Shown here piece after piece: positions 41,833 through 50,553 of a stretch of DNA of 64,000 nucleotides. Made by a program: the position numbers and the translations under genes. The DNA is from Kumtagia sp044326205 (GTDB taxonomy: Bacteria; Pseudomonadota; Alphaproteobacteria; Rhizobiales; Rhizobiaceae): contig NZ_JBIRCY010000013.1 of assembly GCF_044326205.1 (NCBI RefSeq), positions 1 to 64,000 of the forward strand. Reading direction: 5' to 3'. Each line of letters opens with the position of its first letter. The first letter of the stretch is position 1. Under the pieces are notes generated by a model. It was given only the letters and a program-made list of their open reading frames with translations, did no database searches and was not told the origin of the DNA.

Positions 41833-42145
41833 GGCAACGAAATCTCCTTGAAGCCGGAGCACCGGTTTCCCAGCGCTTCCTCCCGGCCGACGGATGCAGA
41901 AAAAGGCACGCGCAGCATGGACCATATGGCTGTTTCTTTTCCAGCCTATGTCTCACCGACGGCGAATCGTATCCAAACCGATCTTCTATAAGCTAGCCAA
42001 ACTGTTCAACAATCGGCGGAAGGAACGACGCGGAAAAGCGTCGCCGACAAGTCACGGTCTCAGTTTCATTGACACAATGTTCCGCCGCTCCTATCATTTT
42101 CGTTCATCATTCCAACCTGTATTCGTTAAAAGAGGTCTAGGTGCT
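41833..42145. other. Divergent vgrG / ompA-tss intergenic region
   Basis: 313 bp with no supported gene, more AT-rich than the surroundings, carrying the promoters for both halves of the T6SS locus. A near-consensus promoter for the plus strand is at 42069-42097. AT-rich stretches at 41975-42010 may serve the minus-strand vgrG operon, but no -35/-10 pair stands out there. I see no sigma-54 element. Confidence 0.65.
42069..42097 (+). promoter_or_regulatory. Near-consensus sigma70-type promoter for the ompA-tss operon
   Basis: TTGACA (42069-42074) and TATCAT (42092-42097) are separated by 17 bp, the optimal spacing. Predicted transcription start is near 42104, giving about 40 nt of leader before the ompA-like ATG. 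This is one of the best promoter matches in the window and suggests housekeeping transcription of the structural T6SS genes. Confidence 0.7.
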
Positions 42146-42670
42146 ATGCGCAAGGCAATGTTCGCATCGGTCCTCGCCGTCACAAGCTTCTGCGGATTAG
42201 GCGTCGCTGCCGCCGGTCCGCAAATGACGTCGGACCAGATTGTAAAATATTTCGGCGACACCGCCGATCTGGGTGCCAAACGGGGTATCTGCATCGGCAC
42301 CATGGATGAATGCAACAAGGACCAGCCGGCGCCGACCGGTCTGGACATGCTGATCAACTTCGATCTCAACTCGGCCGACCTCACCCGGCAGGCGCGCGAA
42401 AACCTGAACGAATTCGCCAAGGCCCTGAAGGACGATCGCCTGCGTGCGGCCACCTTCGTCGTCGAAGGGTATACCGACGCTTCCGGCGCAGAGCTCTACA
42501 ATGACGAATTGTCAGCGCGGCGCGCCCAGTCGGTGACTGCGTTCCTGCTCGCCAACGGCATCAGCCGGGACAAGGTGGAGGCGGTGGGCCTGGGCGAGAA
42601 GAACCCGCGCGTCGCCGACCCCTATGACCCGGTCAACCGCCGCGTCGAGATGAGAATCAAGATTCAGTAA
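42146..42670 (+). CDS. OmpA family protein, first gene of the T6SS operon
   Basis: 174 residues. The signal peptide (about 1-22, ending VAAAG) is followed by about 45 residues with two Cys (GICIGTMDEC) and then a complete OmpA peptidoglycan-binding domain: LINFDLNSADLTRQARENLNEFA, VEGYTDASGAELYNDELSARRAQSV and NRRVEMRI. It should anchor to peptidoglycan from the periplasm or outer membrane. In T6SS, OmpA-domain proteins (TagL-like) fix the membrane complex to the wall. This one is small and has no inner-membrane helix beyond the signal, so it may be a separate wall anchor. Confidence 0.87.
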   Translation: MRKAMFASVLAVTSFCGLGVAAAGPQMTSDQIVKYFGDTADLGAKRGICIGTMDECNKDQPAPTGLDMLINFDLNSADLTRQARENLNEFAKALKDDRLRAATFVVEGYTDASGAELYNDELSARRAQSVTAFLLANGISRDKVEAVGLGEKNPRVADPYDPVNRRVEMRIKIQ

Positions 42671-42772
42671 CCGCGATATCGAAGCAGCGACACGAAGCGG
42701 AAACGCAACGCACGGTATGGTCAGTACAGGCGCTCCGTTTGATGGGCGCCGGTATTGAGATCGAAACCCGCG

Positions 42773-44107
42773 ATGCAATTCGACAGTCTTCTCAACCCCG
42801 TCTCAGAGACCGAGCCTTGCGGCCCGGATCTCGATGAGGTTGGCGACGACAAGTATCTCAACTACATGCTCGGCGCCGACAACCGGATGCCGAGCCGTTA
42901 TCTCGACGCCGAGACGGGCGTACCCTTCGATCGCGCCACCATCGACCTCAAGGCCGAAACCAAATCGATCGGCGAATTCCTCGAACAGTCCCGCGACCTC
43001 AGGCTTCTAACGCTCGAAGCCCGCTTCCAGGCGCTGGCGGGTCAGTTGAACGGCTTTTCCGAGTGCCTTCAGGCAATTGCGGCCCTGCTCGAAAAACACT
43101 GGGACGACGTCCACCCCCGCGGCTACGAAGGCGATTTCACGCTCAGGCAGAACACCATCGGCGTGCTCGAAGACCGCACGACGGTGATCCTGCCGCTGCA
43201 ATACGCGCCGATCGTACGCGACCAGCGGGCCGGGCCGATCAGCCTGCGCAACCATGCGGTCGCGATGGGTACGGCGGCGGCGCGCGAGGAAGAACTCAGC
43301 CTCGACATCAACCAGATCATCGAGACACTGCGCAGCGAAGGCCATCGCGCCGGGATCGATGCCGTTCACGCCTCGATATCGGCTGCCCGCATTGCGATCG
43401 CTTCGATCCAATCCTCTTTCGACCAGGGAACCAATTACGAATATTCGCCGAACTTCGAACTGTTGAGCGGCGTGCTCGACCAGTTGTTGAAATTCATCGA
43501 GAGCGCCCGCCCCGATCTTGGCGGCGCTGGTGCGGAGCCCGAAGAGTTGCCAGCCGCCGGCGTGGAAGGTGACGCCGGAGCACAAGATGGTTCCGCTGCC
43601 GCCACGACCGGCAAGGCCCCCGCGCGCGCCGATGCGATCACCATCGCCGATCATGCGGCGGCGGCGGCGGCGCTCCTGGCGGCGGAGCAATATTTTGGCC
43701 GCTCGGAACCTTCCTCGCCAGCATTGATCCTCGTTCATCAGGCGCGGCTGCTCGTCGGCAAGCCGCTGGTGGCGGCGCTCGAAGCGCTCCTGCCCGACCA
43801 CGCGGAATATGCCTCGATCGTCGTCGATTCCTCCGTCGGTTTCGAATTCAACATGACCAAGATGCGGGCGATCACCGAAGATTATGCGGCGACCACCGAA
43901 GAAGCCGTGCAGGACACCGACGCTCTTCCCGAATTCAAGGCTGACACCCGGCCCCAGGCGGTGGCGCTGCTGACCGGGGTCGCGGCCTTCTTCCGCAACG
44001 TCGAGCCGTCGAGCCCGATACCTATGGTTCTGGGTCGGGCGGAGCGATTCACCAGCCAGAACTTCCAGTCGATTATCGCTGACCTGATGCCCAAAAAGGC
44101 CACATGA
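42773..44107 (+). CDS. tssA: T6SS baseplate/cap protein TssA (ImpA)
   Basis: 444 residues. The ImpA_N domain starts LLNPVSETEPCGPDLDEVGD and includes IGEFLEQSRDLRLLTLEARFQALAG and DDVHPRGYEGDFTLRQN, the standard TssA signature. A linker rich in Ala/Glu (about 245-285) follows. The C-terminal part has RSEPSSPALILVHQARLLVGKPL and EPSSPIPMVLGRAE, which look like a duplicated short module. TssA guides sheath and tube polymerisation. ATG 42773 is used; a TTG at 42755 is in frame. About 100 bp separates it from the OmpA gene. Confidence 0.93.
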   Translation: MQFDSLLNPVSETEPCGPDLDEVGDDKYLNYMLGADNRMPSRYLDAETGVPFDRATIDLKAETKSIGEFLEQSRDLRLLTLEARFQALAGQLNGFSECLQAIAALLEKHWDDVHPRGYEGDFTLRQNTIGVLEDRTTVILPLQYAPIVRDQRAGPISLRNHAVAMGTAAAREEELSLDINQIIETLRSEGHRAGIDAVHASISAARIAIASIQSSFDQGTNYEYSPNFELLSGVLDQLLKFIESARPDLGGAGAEPEELPAAGVEGDAGAQDGSAAATTGKAPARADAITIADHAAAAAALLAAEQYFGRSEPSSPALILVHQARLLVGKPLVAALEALLPDHAEYASIVVDSSVGFEFNMTKMRAITEDYAATTEEAVQDTDALPEFKADTRPQAVALLTGVAAFFRNVEPSSPIPMVLGRAERFTSQNFQSIIADLMPKKAT

Positions 44108-44187
44108 TGAGCGAGGAATCGGCAGTGAAAGAGTTTGACAAGCCGCGGCAACTTCGTGTTCCATGCCGCATAAAGAGGAACTGAACG

Positions 44188-44727
44188 ATGTCGGACAGCG
44201 GTCAGAAATTCATCAAACGCAATCGTCCTCCTCGTGTTCAAATCTCGTATGAGGATCCCTACAACGCCGAAAAGCAGGTCGAACTGCCTTTTGTGATGGG
44301 AATACTGTCTGATCTTTCGGGCAACGCTTCGAAAGTCACGAAAGCGCCGATGGCGGAGCGGAAATTCGCCAATGTCGACATGGACAATTTCGAGGACTAC
44401 ATGGCGAGCGTCGAGCCGGCCGTGACCTTCCGTACGCCGAACAAGCTCTCCGGCGACGGCAAGGAACAGCTCGGCGTCAGCCTCACATTCAAGCGCATGG
44501 AAGACTTCACCCCCGGCGCGATTGCGAGGCAGGTGCCTGCGCTGAGAGCCCTTCTTGAAGCCCGCGAGCAACTTGCCAATCTCCAGCGTTACATGGACGG
44601 TAAGGTGGCAGCCGAGGACCAGCTCAAGAAACTGCTCGCCGATCCGGAGCTCATGAAGGCGCTGAAAGAGCGCCGCGATGCCGCCGTTGCGGCCAATCCG
44701 CCTGCCGAGAGCGAGGACAACGCTTAG
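44188..44727 (+). CDS. tssB: T6SS contractile sheath small subunit TssB (VipA/ImpB)
   Basis: 179 residues, normal TssB length. Characteristic stretches are RPPRVQISYEDPY, ELPFVMGILSDLSGN, RKFANVDMDNFEDYMA and LGVSLTFKRMEDFTPGAIARQVPAL. The C-terminal helix has AEDQLKKLLADPELMKAL. It pairs with TssC to build the contractile sheath in the cytoplasm. Lies 80 bp after tssA and 41 bp before tssC. Confidence 0.97.
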   Translation: MSDSGQKFIKRNRPPRVQISYEDPYNAEKQVELPFVMGILSDLSGNASKVTKAPMAERKFANVDMDNFEDYMASVEPAVTFRTPNKLSGDGKEQLGVSLTFKRMEDFTPGAIARQVPALRALLEAREQLANLQRYMDGKVAAEDQLKKLLADPELMKALKERRDAAVAANPPAESEDNA

Positions 44728-44768
44728 CGTTTGTCGCAAGGCAGCGAAACATAGCGGAGGCAAGACAC

Positions 44769-46265
44769 GTGGCGACCGAACCTACACTCGAAAAAGCCCC
44801 AAGTGGCGGACCTGCGGTTCAAGAAACCGAGGATTTCTCGGCTCTGTTGAAACAGAGCTTCAAGCCGCGCAGCGAACGCGCTGCGACGGAAGTCGAGAAC
44901 GCCGTCAACACGCTGGTCCAGCAGGCGCTGGCCGACACCAGCCTGATCAAGGACGACGTGCTGGACACGATCGACGAGATGATCGCGCGTCTGGACGAGA
45001 AGCTGTCGGAGCAGGTCAACGAGATCCTGCACAACGACACTTTCCAGCAGATCGAAAGCGCGTGGCGCGGCCTCCACTACATCGTCTACAATTCCGAGAC
45101 GGACGCCAGCCTGAAACTGCGCGTGCTCAACGTCTCGAAGCAGGAACTGTATCGCGACCTGCGCCTCTATCCGGATGCGAAGTGGGACCAGAGCCCGCTG
45201 TTCAAGGCTGTGTACGAGCAGGAATTCGGCCAGCTCGGCGGACATCCCTATGGCGCCCTGGTCGGCGACTACCATTTCGACCATTCGGCGGTCGACATCC
45301 GGCTGCTCCGGGACCTCGGCAAGATCGCCGCGGCAGCGCATGCACCGATGATCTCGGGCGCCGCTCCCGGCCTGATGGGCATGGATTCGTGGACGGAGCT
45401 CACCAACCCGCGCGACTTGAGCAAGATCTTCGACACGCCCGACTATGCGGCCTGGAAGTCGCTGCGCGATTCGGAAAACTCGCGTTATGTCGGCCTGTGC
45501 ATGCCGCGCGTTCTGGCCCGCCAGCCCTACGGTGCGAAGTCGCTACCGGTCGAGGAGTTCAATTTCGAGGAACAGACCGACGGCCATACCGGCCACAAGT
45601 ATTCCTGGATGAATGCCGCCTATGCGATGGCAGCCAACATCAACCGGGCCTACAAGGAATATGGCTGGACTGTCCGCATCCGCGGCGTGCAGTCGGGCGG
45701 CGAGGTCATCAACCTTCCGACCCACACCTTCCCGACGGACGACGGCGGCGTCGACCTCAAATGCCCGACGGAAATCGCGATCAGCGACCGGCGCGAGAAC
45801 GAACTCTCGAAGTCCGGCCTGCTGCCGCTGATCCACCGCAAGAACACCGACAAGGCGGCCTTCATCGGCGCCCAGTCGCTGTACCGGCCCAAGAAATACG
45901 ACAAGGAAGAGGCCACGGCCGCCGACAATCTGTCGGCCCGTATCCCCTACATGTTCGCGATATCGCGCTTCAGCCACTACCTCAAATGCATGGTGCGCGA
46001 TCAGATCGGCGAAACGAAGGAGCGTCTGGAACTGGAGCGCTGGCTGCAAAGCTGGATCAACCTGTACGTCGACGCCGACCCTGCGAATTCGTCGAACATA
46101 ACGAAAGCGCGCAAGCCGCTCGCGGCAGCCCGCGTGGACGTTTTCGAAGATGCGGAGAACCCCGGATTCTACGGGGCACGTTTCTACCTACGCCCGCATT
46201 TCCAACTGGAAGGCATGGATATCGGCATGAGTCTGGTTTCGCGGCTACCCGCAAAGGCGGGATGA
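44769..46265 (+). CDS. tssC: T6SS contractile sheath large subunit TssC (VipB/ImpC)
   Basis: 498 residues, the full TssC length. Key stretches are LVGDYHFDHSAVDIRLLRDLGKIAAAAHAPMISGAAP (read in parts), WKSLRDSENSRYVGLCMPRVLARQPYG, FNFEE, HKYSWMNAAYAMAANI and the C-terminal LERWLQSWINLYVDADP. With TssB it forms the sheath that drives the Hcp/VgrG spear. GTG 44769 has GGAGG 8 nt before. Only one tssC copy is seen here; some rhizobial loci carry two. Confidence 0.97.
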   Translation: MATEPTLEKAPSGGPAVQETEDFSALLKQSFKPRSERAATEVENAVNTLVQQALADTSLIKDDVLDTIDEMIARLDEKLSEQVNEILHNDTFQQIESAWRGLHYIVYNSETDASLKLRVLNVSKQELYRDLRLYPDAKWDQSPLFKAVYEQEFGQLGGHPYGALVGDYHFDHSAVDIRLLRDLGKIAAAAHAPMISGAAPGLMGMDSWTELTNPRDLSKIFDTPDYAAWKSLRDSENSRYVGLCMPRVLARQPYGAKSLPVEEFNFEEQTDGHTGHKYSWMNAAYAMAANINRAYKEYGWTVRIRGVQSGGEVINLPTHTFPTDDGGVDLKCPTEIAISDRRENELSKSGLLPLIHRKNTDKAAFIGAQSLYRPKKYDKEEATAADNLSARIPYMFAISRFSHYLKCMVRDQIGETKERLELERWLQSWINLYVDADPANSSNITKARKPLAAARVDVFEDAENPGFYGARFYLRPHFQLEGMDIGMSLVSRLPAKAG

Positions 46266-46306
46266 CAGCGAATCCTTTGCCGGGATTCAGAGCACTCACA
46301 ACAACG

Positions 46307-46329
46307 AACAGCAGCTAATGCGCTGTTTT
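46307..46329. terminator. Hairpin with short T-run between tssC and hcp
   Basis: AACAGC (46307-46312) pairs with GCTGTT (46322-46327), followed by TTAA. It sits in the 83-bp tssC-hcp gap just before the strong AGGAGG ribosome site of hcp. It could weaken read-through or separate an hcp-specific transcript. The stem is only 6 bp. Confidence 0.35.
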
Positions 46330-46348
46330 AACTGTCAGGAGGACTGCT

Positions 46349-46831
46349 ATGGCGCAAGACATGTTTATCAAGATCGGCACGCTCAAGGGCGAAGGCCAGG
46401 ACAAGGAATTTCCGGCCTGGATCGACGTCCTGGCGTGGTCGCTCGGCGGTTCGCAGAGCGGCACAGCCAGCCAGGGCGGCGGCATGGGCGGCGGCAAGGT
46501 GAGCTTGCAGGATTTTTCCTTCACCAAGTACACCGACATCGTCTCCCCCAAGCTCTGGGGCAAGATGTGCACCGGCGAACACTATGACGTCGTCGAGTTC
46601 AAGGCGCGCAAGGCCGGCGGCAAGCCGTTCGTGTATCTTGAGATCAAGATGGAAGACGTGATCGTCACCAGCGTTTCGACGGGCGGCAGCGGCGGCGAAG
46701 ACCGTACGACCGAAAACGTCACGCTGAACTTCAAGAAGTTCAAACAGAAGTACAATCAGCAGTCGAAAAGCGGCGGCCTCGAGGCGAGCGACGACTTTGC
46801 TTTCGACATCGCCCAGAACACGCAGGCATAG
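46349..46831 (+). CDS. hcp: T6SS tube protein Hcp (TssD)
   Basis: 160 residues. MAQDMFIKIGTLKGEGQDKEF, WSLGGSQSGT, FSFTKYTDIVSPKLW and VEFKARKAGGKPFVYLEIKMEDVIVTSVSTGG are typical of Hcp, which forms the hexameric rings of the secreted tube. An ideal AGGAGG site precedes the ATG, consistent with high output. A GC-rich hairpin about 57 bp beyond the stop suggests its transcript often ends there. Confidence 0.97.
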   Translation: MAQDMFIKIGTLKGEGQDKEFPAWIDVLAWSLGGSQSGTASQGGGMGGGKVSLQDFSFTKYTDIVSPKLWGKMCTGEHYDVVEFKARKAGGKPFVYLEIKMEDVIVTSVSTGGSGGEDRTTENVTLNFKKFKQKYNQQSKSGGLEASDDFAFDIAQNTQA

Positions 46832-46887
46832 GGCTCTTCAGCCACATCGCCTCGCGCGACTGTTACGATTGCCTTCGATGGGCGAAA

Positions 46888-46920
46888 CTGCCGGCTCGCC
46901 AGGGCCGGCAGTTGCCATTT
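46888..46920 (+). terminator. Strong hairpin after hcp
   Basis: CTGCCGGC (46888-46895) and GCCGGCAG (46904-46911) form a perfect 8-bp GC-rich stem with an 8-nt loop. TTGCCATTTT follows. It lies in the 141-bp gap before tssE. Probably a partial terminator or message stabiliser, which would give more Hcp than downstream baseplate proteins. Confidence 0.6.
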
Positions 46921-46972
46921 TGGCCATGAGACGCTGTTTTCAACCCGTCTTTGAAGCCGTCTGCCCTCAGGG

Positions 46973-47530
46973 ATGAACGGTATGCGAAAACCCAGGAACG
47001 AGGCGCACTATCAGGCGCCCCTGATGTCGGCCTTCCGCGAAGCCTTCGAGGCCCGGGACGCCAAGGAGAACGCCGTCCGCGTCGTCGACGGCGAGCGCAT
47101 CATCGAGGGCCGCAACTCGCGGCAGCGGCGCAGCGACGAGCCGGCGTTGAAGCGCGACCTGTCGATCGATCTCGTCGCCTTGCTCAACACCATCAACATG
47201 GCGTCCACGGTTCCGCTCGACGGGCTGAACTATGTCCGCGATTCCGTCCTGAACTACGGCCTTCCCGACATCACCCACCTGACTAGCGAGGAGGTCGGCG
47301 TCGACGGCATTCGTGCCCAGCTTGCGCATGTGCTGACCACCTATGAGCCGCGGCTGATCTCCGAGACGATCAGCGTCGACAAGGAAATCCGCCACAACGA
47401 GGTCGATCAGCGGGTGCAGTTCACCGTCTCCGGCGAGATGTTCTGCACGCCGGTCGACGTCGCGGTGAATTTCGTCGCCGAACTGGAGATCAGCTCGGGC
47501 AAGGTCAACCTGACCCGGTTGCCGGGCTAA
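46973..47530 (+). CDS. tssE: T6SS baseplate wedge protein TssE
   Basis: 185 residues with the gp25-like fold. LSIDLVALLNTINMAS, LNYVRDSVLNYGLPDIT, LAHVLTTYEPRLISETISV and VQFTVSGEMF match the GPW_gp25 family. It joins TssF/TssG in the baseplate. An alternative ATG at 46982 has a better-placed AGGG. Six bp separate its stop from tssF, so tssE, tssF, tssG and clpV form a tight block. Confidence 0.93.
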   Translation: MNGMRKPRNEAHYQAPLMSAFREAFEARDAKENAVRVVDGERIIEGRNSRQRRSDEPALKRDLSIDLVALLNTINMASTVPLDGLNYVRDSVLNYGLPDITHLTSEEVGVDGIRAQLAHVLTTYEPRLISETISVDKEIRHNEVDQRVQFTVSGEMFCTPVDVAVNFVAELEISSGKVNLTRLPG

Positions 47531-47536
47531 AACAGC

Positions 47537-49489
47537 ATGAATCGCGACTTCCTCGACCTCTACCAGCTCGAACTCAAGCAGCTCTACGAGAAGTCGAGAC
47601 AGTTCGCCGAAGAATATCCCGGCGTGGCGCGCCGCCTCGGCGGGCTGATCGAGGACAAGATGGACCCCGGCATCGCCGGCCTGCTGGAAGGCGCCGCGTT
47701 CATGGCGGCGCGCGTGCAGCTCAAGATCAAGAGCGAGTTCCCCGAGTTCACGGCCGCCCTGCTCGACCAGGTGATGCCGGATTATCTCGCGCCGATCCCG
47801 TCCGCCGCGCTCGTCGAGGTGGCGCCGGCCTTCGACGATGGCAACCTCAAGGACGGCATCAATTTCCCCGCCGGCGCCTATGTCGACGCTGTCTATGTCG
47901 AGCAGCAGAAGCGCATCTCCTGCCGCTTCCGGCTGTGCAACGCGCTGACCATCTGGCCGCTGCATCTGGAAACCGCGCAGTATTTCGCCGCGCCGCCGCC
48001 CTTGCAGGCGCTCGGCCTTGAAATCCTGCCTGGCATCGCCGCAGGCCTGCGGCTGGGTTTCCGCCGCAGGACGACAAAACTCACCGACGACCGGCCGGGT
48101 GTCACGCCGCCCGGCGCCCCGGTCAGCGCCCTCCCCATCGACATGCTTCCCGTCCATCTGGTCGGCACCGAGGTCGATTCCGTCGCGCTCTATGAACAGA
48201 TCTTCGCCAACTGCCGGCGCGCCACGCTGCGCTATCTCGACGAGTTCGGCGACCCGCGTTTCGTGCCGCTGCCTTCAGACCTCATCCAGCAGATCGGCTT
48301 CGAGGAAGGCGAGTCGCTGTTCGGCCAGCATGGCCGGGTGTTTGCCGGCTTCTCGCTGCTGCGCGATTTCTTCGCCTTCCCGCAGAAATTCCTCGGCTTC
48401 CGCCTCGAAGGCCTGCGCAAGGCGCTCGGCCAGGTCAAGGCGCACGCTTTCGACCTGCTGTTCGAATTCGACGCCTCGATCCCGCGCCTCGCCTCGGTGG
48501 TGAAGCCGCGCAGCTTCTCGCTCTATACGGCGACCATTGCCAACCTGTTCGAGATGCAGTGCAGCCGCGTTCCGATCCGCCGCAACGAGGCCGAGCATCA
48601 TGTCGTGGCCGACCGCAGCCGCTGGATGGACTACGAGATCTACCGCGTGCTCGACGTCTTCGCCCACTACAGCGGCAGCAGCGAAAAGGTGCGCACCTTC
48701 CCGCTCTATAGCCTGCCGACCGACAACACGCCGCTCGCAGAAGCGCTTTTCCACACGACACGCCGCTTGCCCCGCCGCGAGACCGTCCAGGAACAGCGCA
48801 TCGGCGCGCGCACCAGCTATGTCGGCTCGGAAGTCTTTTTGTCACTCCGCGAGCCCGTGAAGATCGACGAGAAAGACAGGGTGCGCGAACTCAGCGTCCG
48901 GGCGCTTGTCTCCAACCGGCATCTCACCGAACAGTTGCCGGTCGGCGAAGCCGGCACCGATTTCCATCTGGCCGACGACACGTCGCTGCCGCTGCGCTGC
49001 CTGGCCGGCCCGACGGCGCCACGCGAATCCGTGCTTGCCGCCGAACGCCGCCACCGCACCGGCGCGCCGCCGGGCGCCATTGCATGGAAGCTGATCAACC
49101 TTTTGTCGCTCAACCATCTCGGCCTGACCGACCGCGGCCCGCAGGACCGCGCCGGTGGCCTGCGCGAACTGCTCGGCCTCTTCGCCGACTTCTCCGACGT
49201 GGTGACGGAACGGCGCATTCGCGGCGTGATCGGCGTATCGAGCCGGCCGATCACCAGGCGGCTCCGGCAGGCAAACGGCTTCAACGCGGCGCGCGGCGTT
49301 GAAATCACCGTCAAGTTCGACGAACGCGCCTTCGAGGGCAACGGCATCATGCTGCTCGGCGCCGTACTCGACCGTTTCTTCGCCGAATACACCTCGATCA
49401 ACAGTTTCACCGAGACGGTGATCGAGTCCGCGCAGCGCGGCATCGTCAAGCGCTGGCCGCCCCGCGCCGGCAATGGCGAAACGCTATGA
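47537..49489 (+). CDS. tssF: T6SS baseplate protein TssF (ImpG/VasA)
   Basis: 650 residues. The start NRDFLDLYQLELKQLYEKSRQFAEEYPGVARRLGG is a strong TssF signature (read in parts), followed by RVQLKIKSEFPEFTAALLDQVMPDYLAPIPS and, near the end, RGVEITVKFDERAFEGNGIMLLGAVLDRFFAEYTSINSFTETV, all in normal order. It forms the wedge with TssG and TssE. ATG of tssG overlaps its stop by 4 bp. Confidence 0.96.
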   Translation: MNRDFLDLYQLELKQLYEKSRQFAEEYPGVARRLGGLIEDKMDPGIAGLLEGAAFMAARVQLKIKSEFPEFTAALLDQVMPDYLAPIPSAALVEVAPAFDDGNLKDGINFPAGAYVDAVYVEQQKRISCRFRLCNALTIWPLHLETAQYFAAPPPLQALGLEILPGIAAGLRLGFRRRTTKLTDDRPGVTPPGAPVSALPIDMLPVHLVGTEVDSVALYEQIFANCRRATLRYLDEFGDPRFVPLPSDLIQQIGFEEGESLFGQHGRVFAGFSLLRDFFAFPQKFLGFRLEGLRKALGQVKAHAFDLLFEFDASIPRLASVVKPRSFSLYTATIANLFEMQCSRVPIRRNEAEHHVVADRSRWMDYEIYRVLDVFAHYSGSSEKVRTFPLYSLPTDNTPLAEALFHTTRRLPRRETVQEQRIGARTSYVGSEVFLSLREPVKIDEKDRVRELSVRALVSNRHLTEQLPVGEAGTDFHLADDTSLPLRCLAGPTAPRESVLAAERRHRTGAPPGAIAWKLINLLSLNHLGLTDRGPQDRAGGLRELLGLFADFSDVVTERRIRGVIGVSSRPITRRLRQANGFNAARGVEITVKFDERAFEGNGIMLLGAVLDRFFAEYTSINSFTETVIESAQRGIVKRWPPRAGNGETL

Positions 49490-50523
49490 GCTATCGCGAC
49501 GATCTCCGCGCCGATCCCTACGGCTTCGACTTCTTCTCGACGATGCGCGAGTTCGAGCGGTCGAGCCCGGACAAGCCGCGCATCGGCGAGAACCGGGTGC
49601 TTGCGGAAGAGATCGTCAGCCTCGGCCAGGATCCCTTCCTCGAATTTCCGGCCTCCAACCTCAGCGGCTATGAAGACGCTCCAAACGGCCCGCCGAAGGT
49701 GCGCACCCGCTTCCTCGGCTATTTCGGCCCGCAAGGCGCTCTGCCGCTCAGCACGACCGTCGAGGCGCACCACTGGTCGTCGCAGCGCGACCAGTCCTAT
49801 GTGCATTTCACCGACATCATCTCCAACCGCTTCCTGCAACTGTTCTTCCGAGTGTGGGCCGACGCGCGCCCGATCGCCCATGCGGACCGGCCGGAAGACG
49901 ACCGTTTCTTCAATTATGTCGGCTCCTTCACAGGTGTCGGAACGGAAGCTTTCCTCGACCGGGATTCGGTCGAGGACATCGCAAAAGTGTCGTTCGCCGG
50001 CCTCACCGGTTCGCGCATCAAGAGCGCGGTCAGGCTGCGGCAACTGGTCGAAAGCATATTGCAGGTCAAGGCGGAGATCGAGGAGCGCATCGGCAGTTGG
50101 CTCGTCTTCGAACCCTCCGACCAGATGGCGCTGGGCTCCCGCCACTCCGGCCTCGGTGTCGATGCCGCGCTCGGTGTGCGCGCCTATTCGATCAACGACA
50201 AGGTCCGAATAAAGATAACGGCCACGAACCTCGAACAGTACAAAAGACTGCTTCCGGCCGGCGAGCTTTCCGAGATCCTGACCGATCTCGTTTTCTATTA
50301 TCTTGGTCACCGCTTCGATTTCGACGTAGAATTGGGCCTTGACGCGGCCCTGGCGCCGCCGGTCCGCCTCGGCGTCTCCGGTGAGCTCGGCTGGACCTCG
50401 TGGATGGCACCAAAAAAGCCGCCCGAAGGCGAAAAAATCTATCTGAGCGATGCGCGCTTCGATCCGATGGAGCGGCGGCGCGAGACGATCGCCAGAGAAG
50501 CCAGGGCAGCCGCGCGGACATAG
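49486..50523 (+). CDS. tssG: T6SS baseplate protein TssG (ImpH)
   Basis: 345 residues. DLRADPYGFDFFSTMREFERSSPDKPRIGE is the normal TssG N-terminus. FLGYFGPQGALPLSTTVEAH, DIISNRFLQLFFRVWADARPIAH, the SFTGVGTEAFLDRD segment and LELGLDAALAPPVRLG-like C-terminal part follow in family order. Two or three TssG surround TssF in the wedge. The start overlaps tssF (ATGA) and the stop is 30 bp before clpV. Confidence 0.96.
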   Translation: MSYRDDLRADPYGFDFFSTMREFERSSPDKPRIGENRVLAEEIVSLGQDPFLEFPASNLSGYEDAPNGPPKVRTRFLGYFGPQGALPLSTTVEAHHWSSQRDQSYVHFTDIISNRFLQLFFRVWADARPIAHADRPEDDRFFNYVGSFTGVGTEAFLDRDSVEDIAKVSFAGLTGSRIKSAVRLRQLVESILQVKAEIEERIGSWLVFEPSDQMALGSRHSGLGVDAALGVRAYSINDKVRIKITATNLEQYKRLLPAGELSEILTDLVFYYLGHRFDFDVELGLDAALAPPVRLGVSGELGWTSWMAPKKPPEGEKIYLSDARFDPMERRRETIAREARAAART

Positions 50524-50553
50524 ATAGGGCCTGCTTGAAACGGGAGGACGCCA

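Noticed and set aside
44678..46318. 546-residue open frame inside tssC
   Set aside because: It is a shadow of tssC in another frame; TssC itself is unmistakable.
46349..46831. Hcp with an effector extension
   Set aside because: The length (160 residues) and end are those of a plain Hcp; nothing follows the core fold.
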